Shown: piece by piece, positions 7,742 to 18,000 of the stretch | How positions within the stretch are numbered: position 1 is the first letter of the stretch | Layout: every line of letters starts with the position of its first letter | Assembly: GCA_937880075.1 (NCBI GenBank) | Contig: CALFLM010000080.1 | Coordinates: 1-64,000, forward strand | From: an uncultured Romboutsia sp. | GTDB lineage: Bacteria; Bacillota; Clostridia; Peptostreptococcales; Peptostreptococcaceae | Length of the DNA stretch: 64,000 nt | Direction of reading: 5' to 3' | Made by a program: the position numbers and the translations under genes | Notes under the pieces: generated by a model | Told to the model about the DNA's origin: nothing | Database searches by the model: none | Seen by the model: the letters and a program-made list of their open reading frames with translations, nothing else

Positions 7742-9145
7742 ATGAAGCATCTATATACAGAAAAAGTTGTACCAATAGAAGCAGACAATCCTGCGATAAA
7801 AATAGACTATGATAAATGCATAAAATGTGGATTATGCAAGCGCGTATGTGAAAGAGAAATAGGCGTTGCTAATTTTTTTGATTTGGAAAAAACTAATGAT
7901 ATAGCAATATGTATAAACTGTGCACAATGTGCTCAAGCGTGTCCAGTAGGGGCTATAACTCAAGTAGAAGATATAGATAGAGTTAAAGAAGCTTTAGAAG
8001 ATAAGGATAAAATAGTAATATTTAACACAGCACCAGCAGTTCGTGTTGCTTTAGGTGAAGAATTCCAAATGGAAACAGGTTCATATGTAGAAGACAAAAT
8101 GGTACATGCTCTTAGAGAATTAGGTGGAGACTATGTATTTGACGTTACTTTTGGAGCTGATATGACTATAATGGAAGAAGCAAATGAACTTGTAAAAAGA
8201 ATAGTTGAAAAAAATGAAAATATACCTCAATTTACAAGTTGTTGCCCAGGATGGGTTACATTTGTAGAAACTTTCTATCCAGAGCTTTTAAACAATTTAT
8301 CTACGGCAAAAAGTCCAATATCTATGCAAGGAGTAACTATAAAAACATACTTTGCTAAAAAAGCAAATATAGACCCAAGTAAAATAGTAAACGTTACAAT
8401 AACACCTTGTACTGTTAAGAAGTTTGAAATAGATAGACCAGAAATGAATGATTCAGCTAAATTTAATAATATAGAAGGTCTAAGAGACAACGATATAATA
8501 ATAACAACTAAAGAATTAGCTAAGTGGATAAAAGAAGAAGGAATCGACTTTGTAAACTTAGAAGGTTCTAAATTTGATAATATGTTAGGACTAGGTAGCG
8601 GTGCAGGAGTTATATTCGGAAATAGTGGTGGAGTTACAGAAGCTGCTGTTAGAACTGCATACCATTCTATAACAGGAGAAGATCCAACTAGTGAATTATT
8701 AAAATTTGAACCAGTAAGAGGATTAGAAGGAGTAAAAGAAGCATCTATAACAATAGGAGATGTTAGCTTAAAATTAGCTGTAGTACAAGGAACTGCTCAT
8801 GCAAGAACATTAATAGAAAAATTAAAAAATAATGAAGTTGACTATGACTTCGTAGAAGTAATGGCATGTAAAGGTGGATGTATAGGTGGCGGTGGCCAAC
8901 CTAAAACTACAAAAGTAATAAATGATAAAATAAGAACTAGTCGTATAGATAGTTTATACGAAAAGGACTTTGAATTAAAGATTAAATGTAGTTACCAAAA
9001 TCCAGATATAATAGCAGTATATGATGAGTTCTACAAGGAACCTCTATCTCATTTAGCACATGATTTATTACATACATCATATAGCTCTAAAAAGCATATG
9101 TTAGGTCTTGATAATAAAGAAGTATCTTCAGATGAGATTATATAA
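7742..9145 (+). CDS. hydA: [FeFe]-hydrogenase, monomeric type
   Basis: Catalyses reversible proton reduction to H2, normally with ferredoxin in the cytoplasm. An N-terminal 2[4Fe-4S] ferredoxin domain has cysteines C26/C29/C32/C36 and C57/C60/C63/C67. The H-cluster domain shows all three signatures: L1 TSCCPGW (165-171, keeping the proton-relay C167), L2 TPCTVKKFE (from 221) and L3 MACKGGCIGGGGQP (from 374). Compared with the textbook forms, L2 has T for M before PCT and L3 has K where MACPGGC has P. The length of 467 residues fits a hydrogenase with only the two proximal clusters. AAGGAG is 6 bases before the ATG. Confidence 0.93.
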   Translation: MKHLYTEKVVPIEADNPAIKIDYDKCIKCGLCKRVCEREIGVANFFDLEKTNDIAICINCAQCAQACPVGAITQVEDIDRVKEALEDKDKIVIFNTAPAVRVALGEEFQMETGSYVEDKMVHALRELGGDYVFDVTFGADMTIMEEANELVKRIVEKNENIPQFTSCCPGWVTFVETFYPELLNNLSTAKSPISMQGVTIKTYFAKKANIDPSKIVNVTITPCTVKKFEIDRPEMNDSAKFNNIEGLRDNDIIITTKELAKWIKEEGIDFVNLEGSKFDNMLGLGSGAGVIFGNSGGVTEAAVRTAYHSITGEDPTSELLKFEPVRGLEGVKEASITIGDVSLKLAVVQGTAHARTLIEKLKNNEVDYDFVEVMACKGGCIGGGGQPKTTKVINDKIRTSRIDSLYEKDFELKIKCSYQNPDIIAVYDEFYKEPLSHLAHDLLHTSYSSKKHMLGLDNKEVSSDEII

Positions 9146-9174
9146 ATTTAATTAATATATAGAAAATTATTATA

Positions 9175-9225
9175 AAAAATGCTGTCTTGAAATTATAAAT
9201 AAGCTTTAAGGCAGTATTTTTAGGT
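9175..9225 (+). terminator. Terminator after the hydrogenase gene
   Basis: An 11-pair stem including two G-U pairs (AATGCTGTCTT with AAGGCAGTATT) spans a roughly 18-base loop and is followed by TTTTT. It separates hydA from hydE, so the maturases are probably expressed separately or by read-through. Confidence 0.7.
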
Positions 9226-9383
9226 ATAATAAAATTATGATTTAAAATTTCTGATAACATTTTAATACAAGTAATATTGATAACTTTATAAGTATGAAAA
9301 TAATAATTTGAAGAGTTTCGCATACATATAGCTCAATGGAAATAAATTTTGTAATAATCATAAAATGTAGAAGAGGTGGACAT

Positions 9384-10430
9384 ATGGATAATAAAAATAT
9401 AATACAAAAATTATATGATACTAATGATGCATCTAGGGAAGAGCTATTATATTTATTAGATAATATAGATGAAGAAAGTAAAAAGTTTCTTATAGAAATG
9501 GCTTATAAAACAAGACTTAAGTACTTTGGAAATACTGTGTATGTAAGAGGACTTATAGAAATCAGTAGTTATTGCAAAAAGGATTGTTTATATTGTGGTC
9601 TTAGAAGAAGCAACAAAAATGCACAGAGATACAGATTAGATAAAGATGAAATATTAGAATGTGCAAGAAGAGGAGATGAATTAGGATACAAAACTATTGT
9701 TTTACAAGGTGGAGAAGATGCTTTCTACACTGATGAAAAAATGGTAGAAATTATAAAAGCTATAAAAGAAGAGTTTCCTAATAATGCACTAACTTTATCA
9801 ATAGGTGAAAGAAGTTACGAATCTTACAAAAAACTATACGAAGCAGGTGCTGATAGATTTTTATTAAGGCATGAAAGTGCAACAAAATGTTTATATGAAT
9901 CTATTCATAATAAGGAAAGCTTTGAAGAAAGAAGAAAGTGTTTAAAAAACTTAAAAGAAATAGGATTCCAAGCAGGGGCTGGATTTATGGTGGGACTTCC
10001 TAACCAAACAAATGAAAATTTAGTAGATGATTTAAGGTTTGTTAAAGAACTAGAGCCGGCGATGTGTGGTATAGGTCCGTTTATACCTCATAAAGATACA
10101 CCACTTAGAGATTGTACTGCTGGAACAACGGAAAAAACTGTAATATTACTTGCGATAACTAGATTATTACTACCAAAAGTATTATTACCTGCAACTACTG
10201 CACTTGCGAGTATTGATGTTAACGGAAGAACTGAAGGATTAAGAGCCGGTGCAAATGTTATAATGCCAAACTTATCACCAATGAGTGTTAGAAAGAAATA
10301 CTCTTTATACAATAATAAAGCATTTATACTTGATGAGGATGCAGAATATAGAAAAAGTATAGAACAAAAATTAAATGAAGCTGGATTTGAGTTAGAAGTT
10401 GGAAGAGGAGATAATCCAGACTGGAGATAA
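9384..10430 (+). CDS. hydE: [FeFe]-hydrogenase maturase HydE (radical SAM)
   Basis: Radical SAM enzyme of H-cluster assembly, which acts with HydG and HydF to build the diiron subcluster. The cluster motif C64-x3-C68-x2-C71 (in YCKKDCLYCGLRR) binds the [4Fe-4S] used to cleave SAM, and a GGED segment follows at about residues 110-113. The TIM-barrel C-terminus ends in HydE-like PNLSPMSVRKKYSLYN. I start at the ATG at 9384 because AGAGGTGG lies just upstream; an upstream ATG at 9336 has no ribosome site. That gives 348 residues, normal for HydE. hydG follows after 12 bases, so the two are co-transcribed. Confidence 0.93.
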   Translation: MDNKNIIQKLYDTNDASREELLYLLDNIDEESKKFLIEMAYKTRLKYFGNTVYVRGLIEISSYCKKDCLYCGLRRSNKNAQRYRLDKDEILECARRGDELGYKTIVLQGGEDAFYTDEKMVEIIKAIKEEFPNNALTLSIGERSYESYKKLYEAGADRFLLRHESATKCLYESIHNKESFEERRKCLKNLKEIGFQAGAGFMVGLPNQTNENLVDDLRFVKELEPAMCGIGPFIPHKDTPLRDCTAGTTEKTVILLAITRLLLPKVLLPATTALASIDVNGRTEGLRAGANVIMPNLSPMSVRKKYSLYNNKAFILDEDAEYRKSIEQKLNEAGFELEVGRGDNPDWR

Positions 10431-10442
10431 AAGGAGAAGAGT

Positions 10443-11819
10443 ATGTTTATAAATCATGATTATATATATAAAATATTAGAGGAAACAAAAAATCCAACAA
10501 TTGAAGAGATAAGAGAAGTTTTAGAAAAAGCTAAAAAAAGAGAAGGTTTATCATATAAAGATATAGCAATATTACTTCAAGCTGAAGAAGAAAAAGATTT
10601 ACAAGAAATATATTCATTAGCTGGAGAAATAAAAAAAGATATCTACGGAAAAAGAGTAGTAGTATTTGCACCTCTTTATGTTAGTGACTACTGTGTAAAT
10701 AATTGTGTTTATTGTGGATATAAAAGAGATAATAAGTTTACAAGAAGAAAATTAACTATGGAAGAAGTAGCAGAAGAAGTTAGAATATTAGAGCAAATGG
10801 GACACAAAAGATTAGCATTAGAACTTGGTGAAGACCCTGTAAATGCTCCAATAGATTACGCTTTAGAATGTTTAGATACAATATATAAAACTCAAAATGC
10901 AAATGGAGAAATAAGAAGAGTAAATGTAAATATAGCTGCTACTACTGTAGAAAACTATAAAAAACTACATGAAAAAGGTATAGGAACTTATATACTATTC
11001 CAAGAAACATATCATATGGATACTTATAATAAAATGCATCCAAAATCAATAAAAGGAAACTATGAATATCATTTAACTGCATTTGATAGAGCTATGGAAG
11101 CTGGAATTGATGATGTTGGAGCGGGTGTTTTATTTGGGTTAGCTGACCCTAGATTTGAAGTATTAGCACTTATGATGCATAATGCTCACCTAGAAGAAAA
11201 GTTTGGAGTAGGATTCCATACAATATCAGTACCAAGATTACAACCAGCTAAAGGAGTATCTATTGATAATTATCCACATTTATTAAGTGATGAAATGTTT
11301 AAAAAAGTAGTTACAATATTAAGAATAGCAGTACCATTTACAGGACTTATACTTTCAACTAGAGAAACTCCTTCTATGAGAAGAGAATTATTAAAGTATG
11401 GTGTAAGTCAAATATCAGCAGGTTCATCTACTGGTGTTGGTGGATATAAACAAAGAGAAGAAGGGGAAGAAGTAAAACAATTTAAGACTAATGATGAAAG
11501 AAGTCCAATAGAAATCTTAAAAGAGTTACTAGATGATGGATATATACCAAGTTATTGTACAGCATGTTATAGAAAAGGAAGAACAGGGGATAGATTTATG
11601 GCTCTTGCAAAATCAGGAAATATAAAATATGTCTGTGAACCTAATGCTATTATGACATTACTTGAGTTTACTTTAGACTATGGAGATAAAGAACTTTATG
11701 ATAAAGCTCAAGAAATAATAAATACTGAAGTTGAAAATATTCCAAGAGAAGATATAAAGAAATTAACTAAAGAAAGTTTAGAAAAAATGAAAAAAGGCGA
11801 AAGAGATTTTTATTTATAA
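10443..11819 (+). CDS. hydG: [FeFe]-hydrogenase maturase HydG (tyrosine lyase)
   Basis: Radical SAM tyrosine lyase that makes the CO and cyanide ligands of the H-cluster. The SAM cluster motif is C84-x3-C88-x2-C91 (YCVNNCVYCGYKR). The HydG-specific C-terminal cluster motif CTACYRKGRTGDRFM (C372, C375) binds the auxiliary cluster with the dangler iron and separates it from the ThiH relatives. The length of 458 residues is typical. It lies 12 bases behind hydE with GGAGAAG as ribosome site. HydF, the GTPase scaffold also needed for maturation, is not in this window. Confidence 0.95.
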   Translation: MFINHDYIYKILEETKNPTIEEIREVLEKAKKREGLSYKDIAILLQAEEEKDLQEIYSLAGEIKKDIYGKRVVVFAPLYVSDYCVNNCVYCGYKRDNKFTRRKLTMEEVAEEVRILEQMGHKRLALELGEDPVNAPIDYALECLDTIYKTQNANGEIRRVNVNIAATTVENYKKLHEKGIGTYILFQETYHMDTYNKMHPKSIKGNYEYHLTAFDRAMEAGIDDVGAGVLFGLADPRFEVLALMMHNAHLEEKFGVGFHTISVPRLQPAKGVSIDNYPHLLSDEMFKKVVTILRIAVPFTGLILSTRETPSMRRELLKYGVSQISAGSSTGVGGYKQREEGEEVKQFKTNDERSPIEILKELLDDGYIPSYCTACYRKGRTGDRFMALAKSGNIKYVCEPNAIMTLLEFTLDYGDKELYDKAQEIINTEVENIPREDIKKLTKESLEKMKKGERDFYL

Positions 11820-11856
11820 GATACTTATAGTTTAAATATTTAAATAAATAAAATAT

Positions 11857-11901
11857 AAAAAGGAAGTTATTTTTAATAATAAAAAATAGCTTCTTTTTTT
11901 C
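11857..11901 (+). terminator. Terminator after hydG
   Basis: A stem pairing GGAAGTTATTTTT with AAAAATAGCTTCT (including G-U pairs) around a short AT loop is followed by a long T run. It closes the hydE-hydG unit. Confidence 0.8.
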
Positions 11902-12116
11902 GTTTAAGTAGATTATATTACCTTAATAACTAGGACAAACTACCAAATACAGTTATATTAATAGATTTATTTTGAGCTTAAAAGATACTTTGAGAAACGT
12001 ATAAACTCATTGGTGATATGAAATGTTTTTCCGATACGTCGCCAAGCGAAGCGAATTTTTCATTAAAATAAATCATATTATATAATCAGTAATAAGTTTA
12101 ATTAGAGGTGGTAGTA
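11902..12116. other. Intergenic region with a GC-rich patch
   Basis: I see no gene. A short patch at about 12033-12054 (CCGATACGTCGCCAAGCGAAG) is much richer in G+C than its surroundings and contains a small TCGC-CAA-GCGA hairpin. It may be a leader element or a remnant of inserted DNA. Confidence 0.3.
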
Positions 12117-12503
12117 TTGGGGAATAGGATAAATCTTTTAGTAGTTGAAATTGATTTACTAGATATTATTGAAAAATATTATATTAATTCATTAATAAAT
12201 TTAAATTTTGAAAGTATAGATATTAAATGCATAGCTTTAGAGAATTTACAAAAGTTTGGTGTTGTAAAATCTATTAATGAAGCAATAGGCGAAGAACTAT
12301 ATATAAAGTATTTTGATAATTGTAGTTTAGAGGAGCGTTTATATAGTGAGTATTGTATTAATAAAATATTATTTTTAGATAGTTCTTTAAGTAAAAATAT
12401 CAAATCTAATATAAGTGATAGTATAAAGTCTTTATTAGGAGATGAAAATATTATATATATAAAAGAAATTCAAAAAATGGAATATAGGCTATATGGCTAT
12501 TAA
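12117..12503 (+). CDS. Small hypothetical protein
   Basis: Unrecognised protein of about 128 residues. I place the start at the TTG at 12117 because AGAGGTGG lies 5 bases upstream; an in-frame GTG at 12108 overlaps that site. The sequence looks like a small alpha/beta domain (RINLLVVEIDLLDII at the N-terminus), with an acidic helix-rich middle and no signal peptide or membrane segment. It stands alone between the hydG terminator and a 419-base gap. Codon use is like its neighbours, so it is probably a real gene, but no function can be assigned. Confidence 0.6.
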   Translation: MGNRINLLVVEIDLLDIIEKYYINSLINLNFESIDIKCIALENLQKFGVVKSINEAIGEELYIKYFDNCSLEERLYSEYCINKILFLDSSLSKNIKSNISDSIKSLLGDENIIYIKEIQKMEYRLYGY

Positions 12504-12922
12504 AATATAATTATGAGTAAATGTATTATAAAGAGTACAACTATTTTATGGACATAAGATATAAGCTTATTAAAGACTATATAAAATGATAGATTATAAA
12601 TATAAGTGCAACACTTTTATTTATGTTTTAGCTAAGACCTCTGTAGGTGTTTTATACTAAAGAACACTTTAGAGGTCTATTATTTATTGCAATATATTTG
12701 TAGTTTATAACTTTATGTCTTTTCATGTGAAATGGTTTTATGAATATTATTAATGTAACATGAACATAAACTTATGATCTATTTTTTAGAAGTTTTAGGA
12801 TTTTCACTTAATATGATAACTAATCATTAAAATTAATCTATTATGTTATAGATATTTTATCCGTATATCAATAGTATAGTATATCTTGTAAATTACTGAA
12901 CTATCAATAAAGGAAAGACAAA
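12504..12922. other. 419-base intergenic region
   Basis: There is no gene. A strong hairpin lies at 12635-12678. The rest is AT-rich DNA that should include the promoter of the downstream triple-repeat protein. I saw no clear sigma-28 or sigma-A boxes, although CCGTATAT at about 12861 loosely resembles a sigma-28 -10 without its TAAA partner. Confidence 0.4.
12635..12678. terminator. Hairpin, possible terminator
   Basis: AGACCTCT (12635-12642) pairs perfectly with AGAGGTCT (12671-12678), and an inner pair GGTGTT/AACACT extends the stem across a small bulge. It is followed by ATTATTTATT, a weak U-tract. It most likely ends the upstream hypothetical gene's transcript. Confidence 0.5.
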
Positions 12923-14098
12923 ATGAATAATGTAAGTAATAATCCTTTTAGAGGAATTAATACAACTATAGAAAATAACAATGTAGCAAACAATATTAAG
13001 CCACAAATAAATAAAGTAGAAAAATTTCAGAAACCAATAGTAGAAAATTTCGTTAATAAAATTAAAGAAGAAATAGAAAAAGCACAATTAATTTGCATAA
13101 AGATAATCCAAAATGAAGTTGTAAGTAAGGATGAATTAGAGTTTTTAACTAAAAAATATCCTGATATGAAACAACTAACTGAAGAATGTTTAAAAGATTA
13201 CAATAAAATAGCAAAGGAATTAAAACTTTGTAAAACTCATGAACAAAGACAAGAACTAATATCTAAATTTTCTAAAGAAATATTAAATGAAGTTAAAAGT
13301 GGCTATTTATCAGAAACTCAAGCTAAGATAAAAATGGCAGTTGTAAAAGAGCTTATAAAATTTAATGAAAATACAAAACTTGAATTTGAAAAAGCAGAGA
13401 AGATAGCTTTAAAAATAGTTAGAGGAGAAGAGGTAACTTCTAAAGAGGCAAAGTTTTTAGAAGAAAAGTATCCTAATGTAAATCAACTAGCAGAAAAAAT
13501 AACTAAGCACATTGAAAATTTAAAATTAGACTTAAAAAATTGCAAAACAGAACAAGAAAGACAAGTATTACTATCTAAAGAAATTAAACATTTAGATAGT
13601 AAAAAAGATATATTAAGTAAAACTGAAATAAAATTTAAAGAATGTGCAATAAAAGAGATTGAGAAATTCTTAAATAAGAATAATGAAAATATTAAAAAAC
13701 TACAGGGAGTTGTATTAAAAATAGTTAATGATAAAAACTTAAATAAATTTGATGAAAAGTTTATAAATGAAGAATATCCAAATTTAAAAGATGTAGTTTG
13801 GAATGAAATAAATGGCTATGATAATTTAAAAGAACTGCCAAAAAATGATAAAAATAAAGAACAAATTTTATCTGAGCATCTTAAAAATATAGAATGTCAA
13901 ATTCAAAGTGGAAAGATTAGTGAATATCAAGCTATAATCAAAAAAACTATTATAGAAAATATGAACAAAGATAGCAAAAATAATATGAATTATTATATAA
14001 ATTTATACTTAAATATGATTTTTACAACAATAACAGAAAATAAGATAGCAATTATAACATTAATAGGGATTATTCTAGCTTTTATCTATATTTTATAG
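12923..14098 (+). CDS. Tail-anchored protein with three internal ~100-residue repeats
   Basis: Unrecognised 391-residue, lysine/glutamate-rich, largely helical protein. Three tandem units can be aligned by eye (about residues 48-148, 149-250 and 251-350). Each starts with a pattern like EKAxxIxLKIVxxE, then a F(L/I)xxxYPxxxxL core, then a KxCKTxxERQ-like segment and a helical tail. KTHEQRQEL in unit 1 and KTEQERQVL in unit 2 are the clearest match. Residues about 372-391 form a single C-terminal membrane helix ending at the stop codon, so the repeats should face the cytoplasm if it inserts as a tail anchor. There is no signal peptide. GGAAAGA precedes the ATG. No function is inferred. Confidence 0.75.
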   Translation: MNNVSNNPFRGINTTIENNNVANNIKPQINKVEKFQKPIVENFVNKIKEEIEKAQLICIKIIQNEVVSKDELEFLTKKYPDMKQLTEECLKDYNKIAKELKLCKTHEQRQELISKFSKEILNEVKSGYLSETQAKIKMAVVKELIKFNENTKLEFEKAEKIALKIVRGEEVTSKEAKFLEEKYPNVNQLAEKITKHIENLKLDLKNCKTEQERQVLLSKEIKHLDSKKDILSKTEIKFKECAIKEIEKFLNKNNENIKKLQGVVLKIVNDKNLNKFDEKFINEEYPNLKDVVWNEINGYDNLKELPKNDKNKEQILSEHLKNIECQIQSGKISEYQAIIKKTIIENMNKDSKNNMNYYINLYLNMIFTTITENKIAIITLIGIILAFIYIL

Positions 14099-14188
14099 AT
14101 AAAAATACATCGTATATTAATATTAAGATTATGTGTGATATAATAATTAATTATTGAAAATATTATAAAAAGGAGGAATAGGACATAA

Positions 14189-14884
14189 ATGAGTGATATA
14201 AGTAAACTTGTATTAAATACTATGCTATATAAAATCAACAATCAAAATAGTAGCAAAACTATTTCAAATGCTGAGTCTTTTAGCAAATTACTTCAAAATT
14301 CTATAGGATCATCATTAGGTAGCAAAAGTAGTAGCTGTTCGTGCAGTAACAGTGGTATTTCTTCTTTAGGAACGATAGTAACTTTAACTGGACTACTTAA
14401 TCAAAATAAATTATATGAAAGTAATTCAAATGTAGATAGTGAATTAGAAGTTAATAATCAAAATTCAAATATAAATAGTAGTATATCTGTAAGTAATAAT
14501 ACAGAATCTGCTAATTCTAAAATGGACAAGGCTATAGATTTATTAAAACAGCAGGTTGGTAAACCATATGTATGGGGAGCTGAGGGGCCAGATTCTTTTG
14601 ACTGCTCAGGACTTGTGCAATATATATACAAAAATGCACTTGGAAAAGACCTGCCTAGAGTATCATATGATCAAAGTAAAGTTGGGCAACCTGTATCTAG
14701 AGAAGACTTACAACCAGGAGATTTAGTATTTTTTGATACTATGGACAAAGGGAGAGTAAGTCATGTTGGTATGTATATAGGAAATAATGAATTTATACAT
14801 GCGGCAAACTCTAAAAAAGGAGTTATAAAATCTACTTTAACAGGATATTATGATAAGAAGTTTATAAATGCAAGGCGACCATAA
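14189..14884 (+). CDS. NlpC/P60 peptidoglycan endopeptidase without a signal peptide
   Basis: Cysteine peptidase cutting peptide stems of peptidoglycan. The C-terminal NlpC/P60 domain (about residues 112-231) has the triad Cys139 (DCSG), His192 (SHVG) and His204. The N-terminal ~105 residues are Ser/Asn-rich, include SSSCSCSNSGISSLG, and have no hydrophobic signal peptide although the substrate lies outside the membrane. The lytic transglycosylase at 19470 has a similar N-terminus (GGCSCNSSSSGD). Placed next to flagellar genes, both may leave through the flagellar export apparatus, as FlgJ-type hydrolases do; that is inference. A strong AAAGGAGG site precedes the ATG. Confidence 0.85.
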   Translation: MSDISKLVLNTMLYKINNQNSSKTISNAESFSKLLQNSIGSSLGSKSSSCSCSNSGISSLGTIVTLTGLLNQNKLYESNSNVDSELEVNNQNSNINSSISVSNNTESANSKMDKAIDLLKQQVGKPYVWGAEGPDSFDCSGLVQYIYKNALGKDLPRVSYDQSKVGQPVSREDLQPGDLVFFDTMDKGRVSHVGMYIGNNEFIHAANSKKGVIKSTLTGYYDKKFINARRP

Positions 14885-14901
14885 TTAAATATTTAATTTA
14901 A

Positions 14902-14952
14902 AAAGTCTCTTAAAGTATAAAGTTATTGTATTTTTTTAAGGGACTTTATTTA
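14902..14952 (+). terminator. Terminator after the NlpC/P60 gene
   Basis: AAAGTCTCTTAAA (14902-14914) pairs with TTTAAGGGACTTT (14935-14947), a 13-pair stem with one G-U pair and a 20-base loop. It is followed by a T-rich tract. Confidence 0.75.
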
Positions 14953-15099
14953 TTATCATTAAAAGCATTTAAAAAAACGATAATATATGATAAAATACTA
15001 CAAAATACAAAGTAAAATATAATTAAAATTATAATAAAAAATAAAGTATTATTAAATTTTACGATAAATAAAAAGTGAGGGATAATAGGAGGAAAATAT

Positions 15100-18000
15100 A
15101 TGAACAAAAAACTGGCATCATTAGTTTTATCAGGATTAATTGTTTTAAACAGTACAGCTTGCTTAGAAACTGTATATGCAAACAATAATAATCAACAAAA
15201 AGAACTAATAAAAAATGAAGACACTAAAACAACTAAAGTTGTATATTTACAAAATGGTGAAGGAGATAGGAATGCAGGAGATGGTAGTGCCGATAGACCA
15301 TACCAAAATATACGTACAGCTTTAAAAAATATAAAAGATGGTGAAACTCTAAAACTTGTAGGTACTGTTTTATATACTGAGTATGACAAAGATAGTGCGG
15401 GAGCAGCATTACCATTAATCATTGATAAAAATATTACTATAGAAGGTGATGGTAAATCGGGACTTTACCTAAGAGCTCCAATAGAGTTAGGTGCAAATGT
15501 TACTTTCAAAAATATTAGATTAGAAATGGTACCAGAAGTTTCATTAGGTAGAATTTTAGGACAAGTTATACCTAGAAGTGCAACAATATTTGTAGCAGGT
15601 CATGAATTAACATTAGATAATGTTAATACAAGAATTGGAACAAGTGCAAGTCAATATAATGATAGACCTTATATAAGTGGTGGTGCATATAAAAATAAAG
15701 ATGTTTATAAAAAAGATGTTAATACAAGAGCTAAATCTATAATTAACATAAAAAATCCTAATTCAGAAACTAAGTTTTCTGGAATATACGCAGGAGATTA
15801 TTATAAAGATAGAGATTTAGATGTGGAAATAAATATAGATGGAAATGTTGTATCAGATAATAAAATCTATACTGGTGAACATAATCACAAATTAAATGGA
15901 GATGTAGTTGTAAATTTAGGAGCTAAAAGTAATATAACTGAATTTGATAAAACAAATCATAATGGAAATATAGATGTAAAGTTAAATAAAGATGCTTATA
16001 TTGTTAATTTTGATGCTAAGGATATAAGAAATTTAACATTAGAAGAAAATTCAAGAATTATATTAGCAAGTGATGCTAAGTTTAATGTTGACAATGTTGT
16101 ATTAAAAAATGATGCAACAATTGACTTTAGAGATATGACTAATAATGCTCCTACAGTAAAAGGAAACTTTGAAGGCGAGACTAATGTAGATTCTTCTAGA
16201 AAAGGTGGGACTATATTTTTAAATAATAATCAAACTCTAGATGTTAAAGGTGCGCTAAGTGGTACAACTAGATTAAACAATAGAGGTATTGAGCCTGTGC
16301 ATAGATTTGCAGATAATCATGTATATGTAAAAACAAATTTAAGTTCTAAAGGAACTTTATCAATTGCAGATAGTATGTTTGATAACTATAAGTTAAATGC
16401 AGTTGAACATAGTAACCGTATAAATTGGACAACTAATAGACAAAAAGAAGGATTTGCAGACTTTAAGTGGGTTGGCGAAAATAGTAGAATTATACCTAGT
16501 GGTGGTAATACTACTTTTGGTCAAGGAGAATTTGAAATTGAGTTTATAAATGATGAAGGGGTAGTATATACACCAGAAGTAGATGACTTATACGCAGATT
16601 TTGAATATACACTAATAAAGCTAGATGAAAATGGAAATGAAGACGAAGTGATACACATTGATGAGGTAGATGGTGAAGGTACAGACAATGATGGCAATGT
16701 AGAATTTTATTTAGGTGGAGATGGAGCAAATACTGATATAATTGTTTGGTTAAATGATATAAATAAATTAAAAAACGACAAAATGATTTTAAAAGTTACT
16801 CATAAAAAAACTCAAAAATCTATAGAGAAAAACATATATCTTGTTAAAGATGGGAAACAATTAACAGGTGATGTTAATATATCAGGTTCGCCTATTGAAG
16901 GAAGAACAATATCAGCTGATGTATCAAACTTACCTAAAGACATAGAAGATGTAAAATATAAATGGTATATTAAAGATCAATCAGGTAATTATGAATTAAT
17001 ACAAGATGAAGTAGATAAAAATCTTGTATTAAAGGATGAATATGTAGGAAAAACTATAAAAGTTGAAGTTGAAGCAATGAACTACTTAGATAAAGTGTCT
17101 AGTAATGAAGTTGTAGTAAAGTCTAAAAATGTAGCACCAGTTATAGAAGGTATAAAACCGATTGAAATTAAAGCTAGTGAAGTAGACAAATTCAATAAGG
17201 ATGGAAAACTAAAAGGAATAACTGCAAAAGATAGCAATAATAATATAATAGATAATATAGATGTAAATGGAGAAGTCATAAAGCCAGAAGCAGGGACTAA
17301 CAAAACTTTCCAAATAAAGTATTCAGTAACAGATAATGATGGAAATACAACTGAGGAAATAAGAAATGTAACTGTAACAAACCAAAAGCCAACTATATCA
17401 GGCTTAACAGATATAGTTATAACTAAGGGCGAAAATTATAATGTTCAAACTGGAGTTACAGCAGAAGATTATGAAGATAAAACTATAACAAATATAGTAT
17501 ATCCTAATGATGATTTAACTAAGCTTGCTGTTGGATTACACAAGATAAAATATTCAGTAACAGATAGCGATGGAAACACTACTGAAGAAGAAAGAACAGT
17601 AGTAGTAAATAATAAAACATCATCAAATGGTCCTAAAATACATGGAGCAAATGACATAACACTTAAAGTTAGTCAAGTAGATGAATTTAATAAAAATCAT
17701 ATGCTAACAGGTGTAACAGCAAGTGATGATATAGACACAAAAGTGAATGTATCAGTAAGTGGGAAAGTAGGAAAGCCATTAGGTGGAACAAACGAAATAT
17801 ATGAATTAACATATACAGCAATAGATAGTGATTTAAATAAAACTGTAGTAAAAAGAAATGTAACAGTAACAAATCAAAAGCCAACGATATCAGGGCTAAC
17901 AGAATTAAATATAACTAAAGGTGAAACTGCAGATATAAGAGTAGGAGTAAGTGCAAAAGACCATGAAGATGGAGCTATAGTAAATGTAGTGTATCCTACA

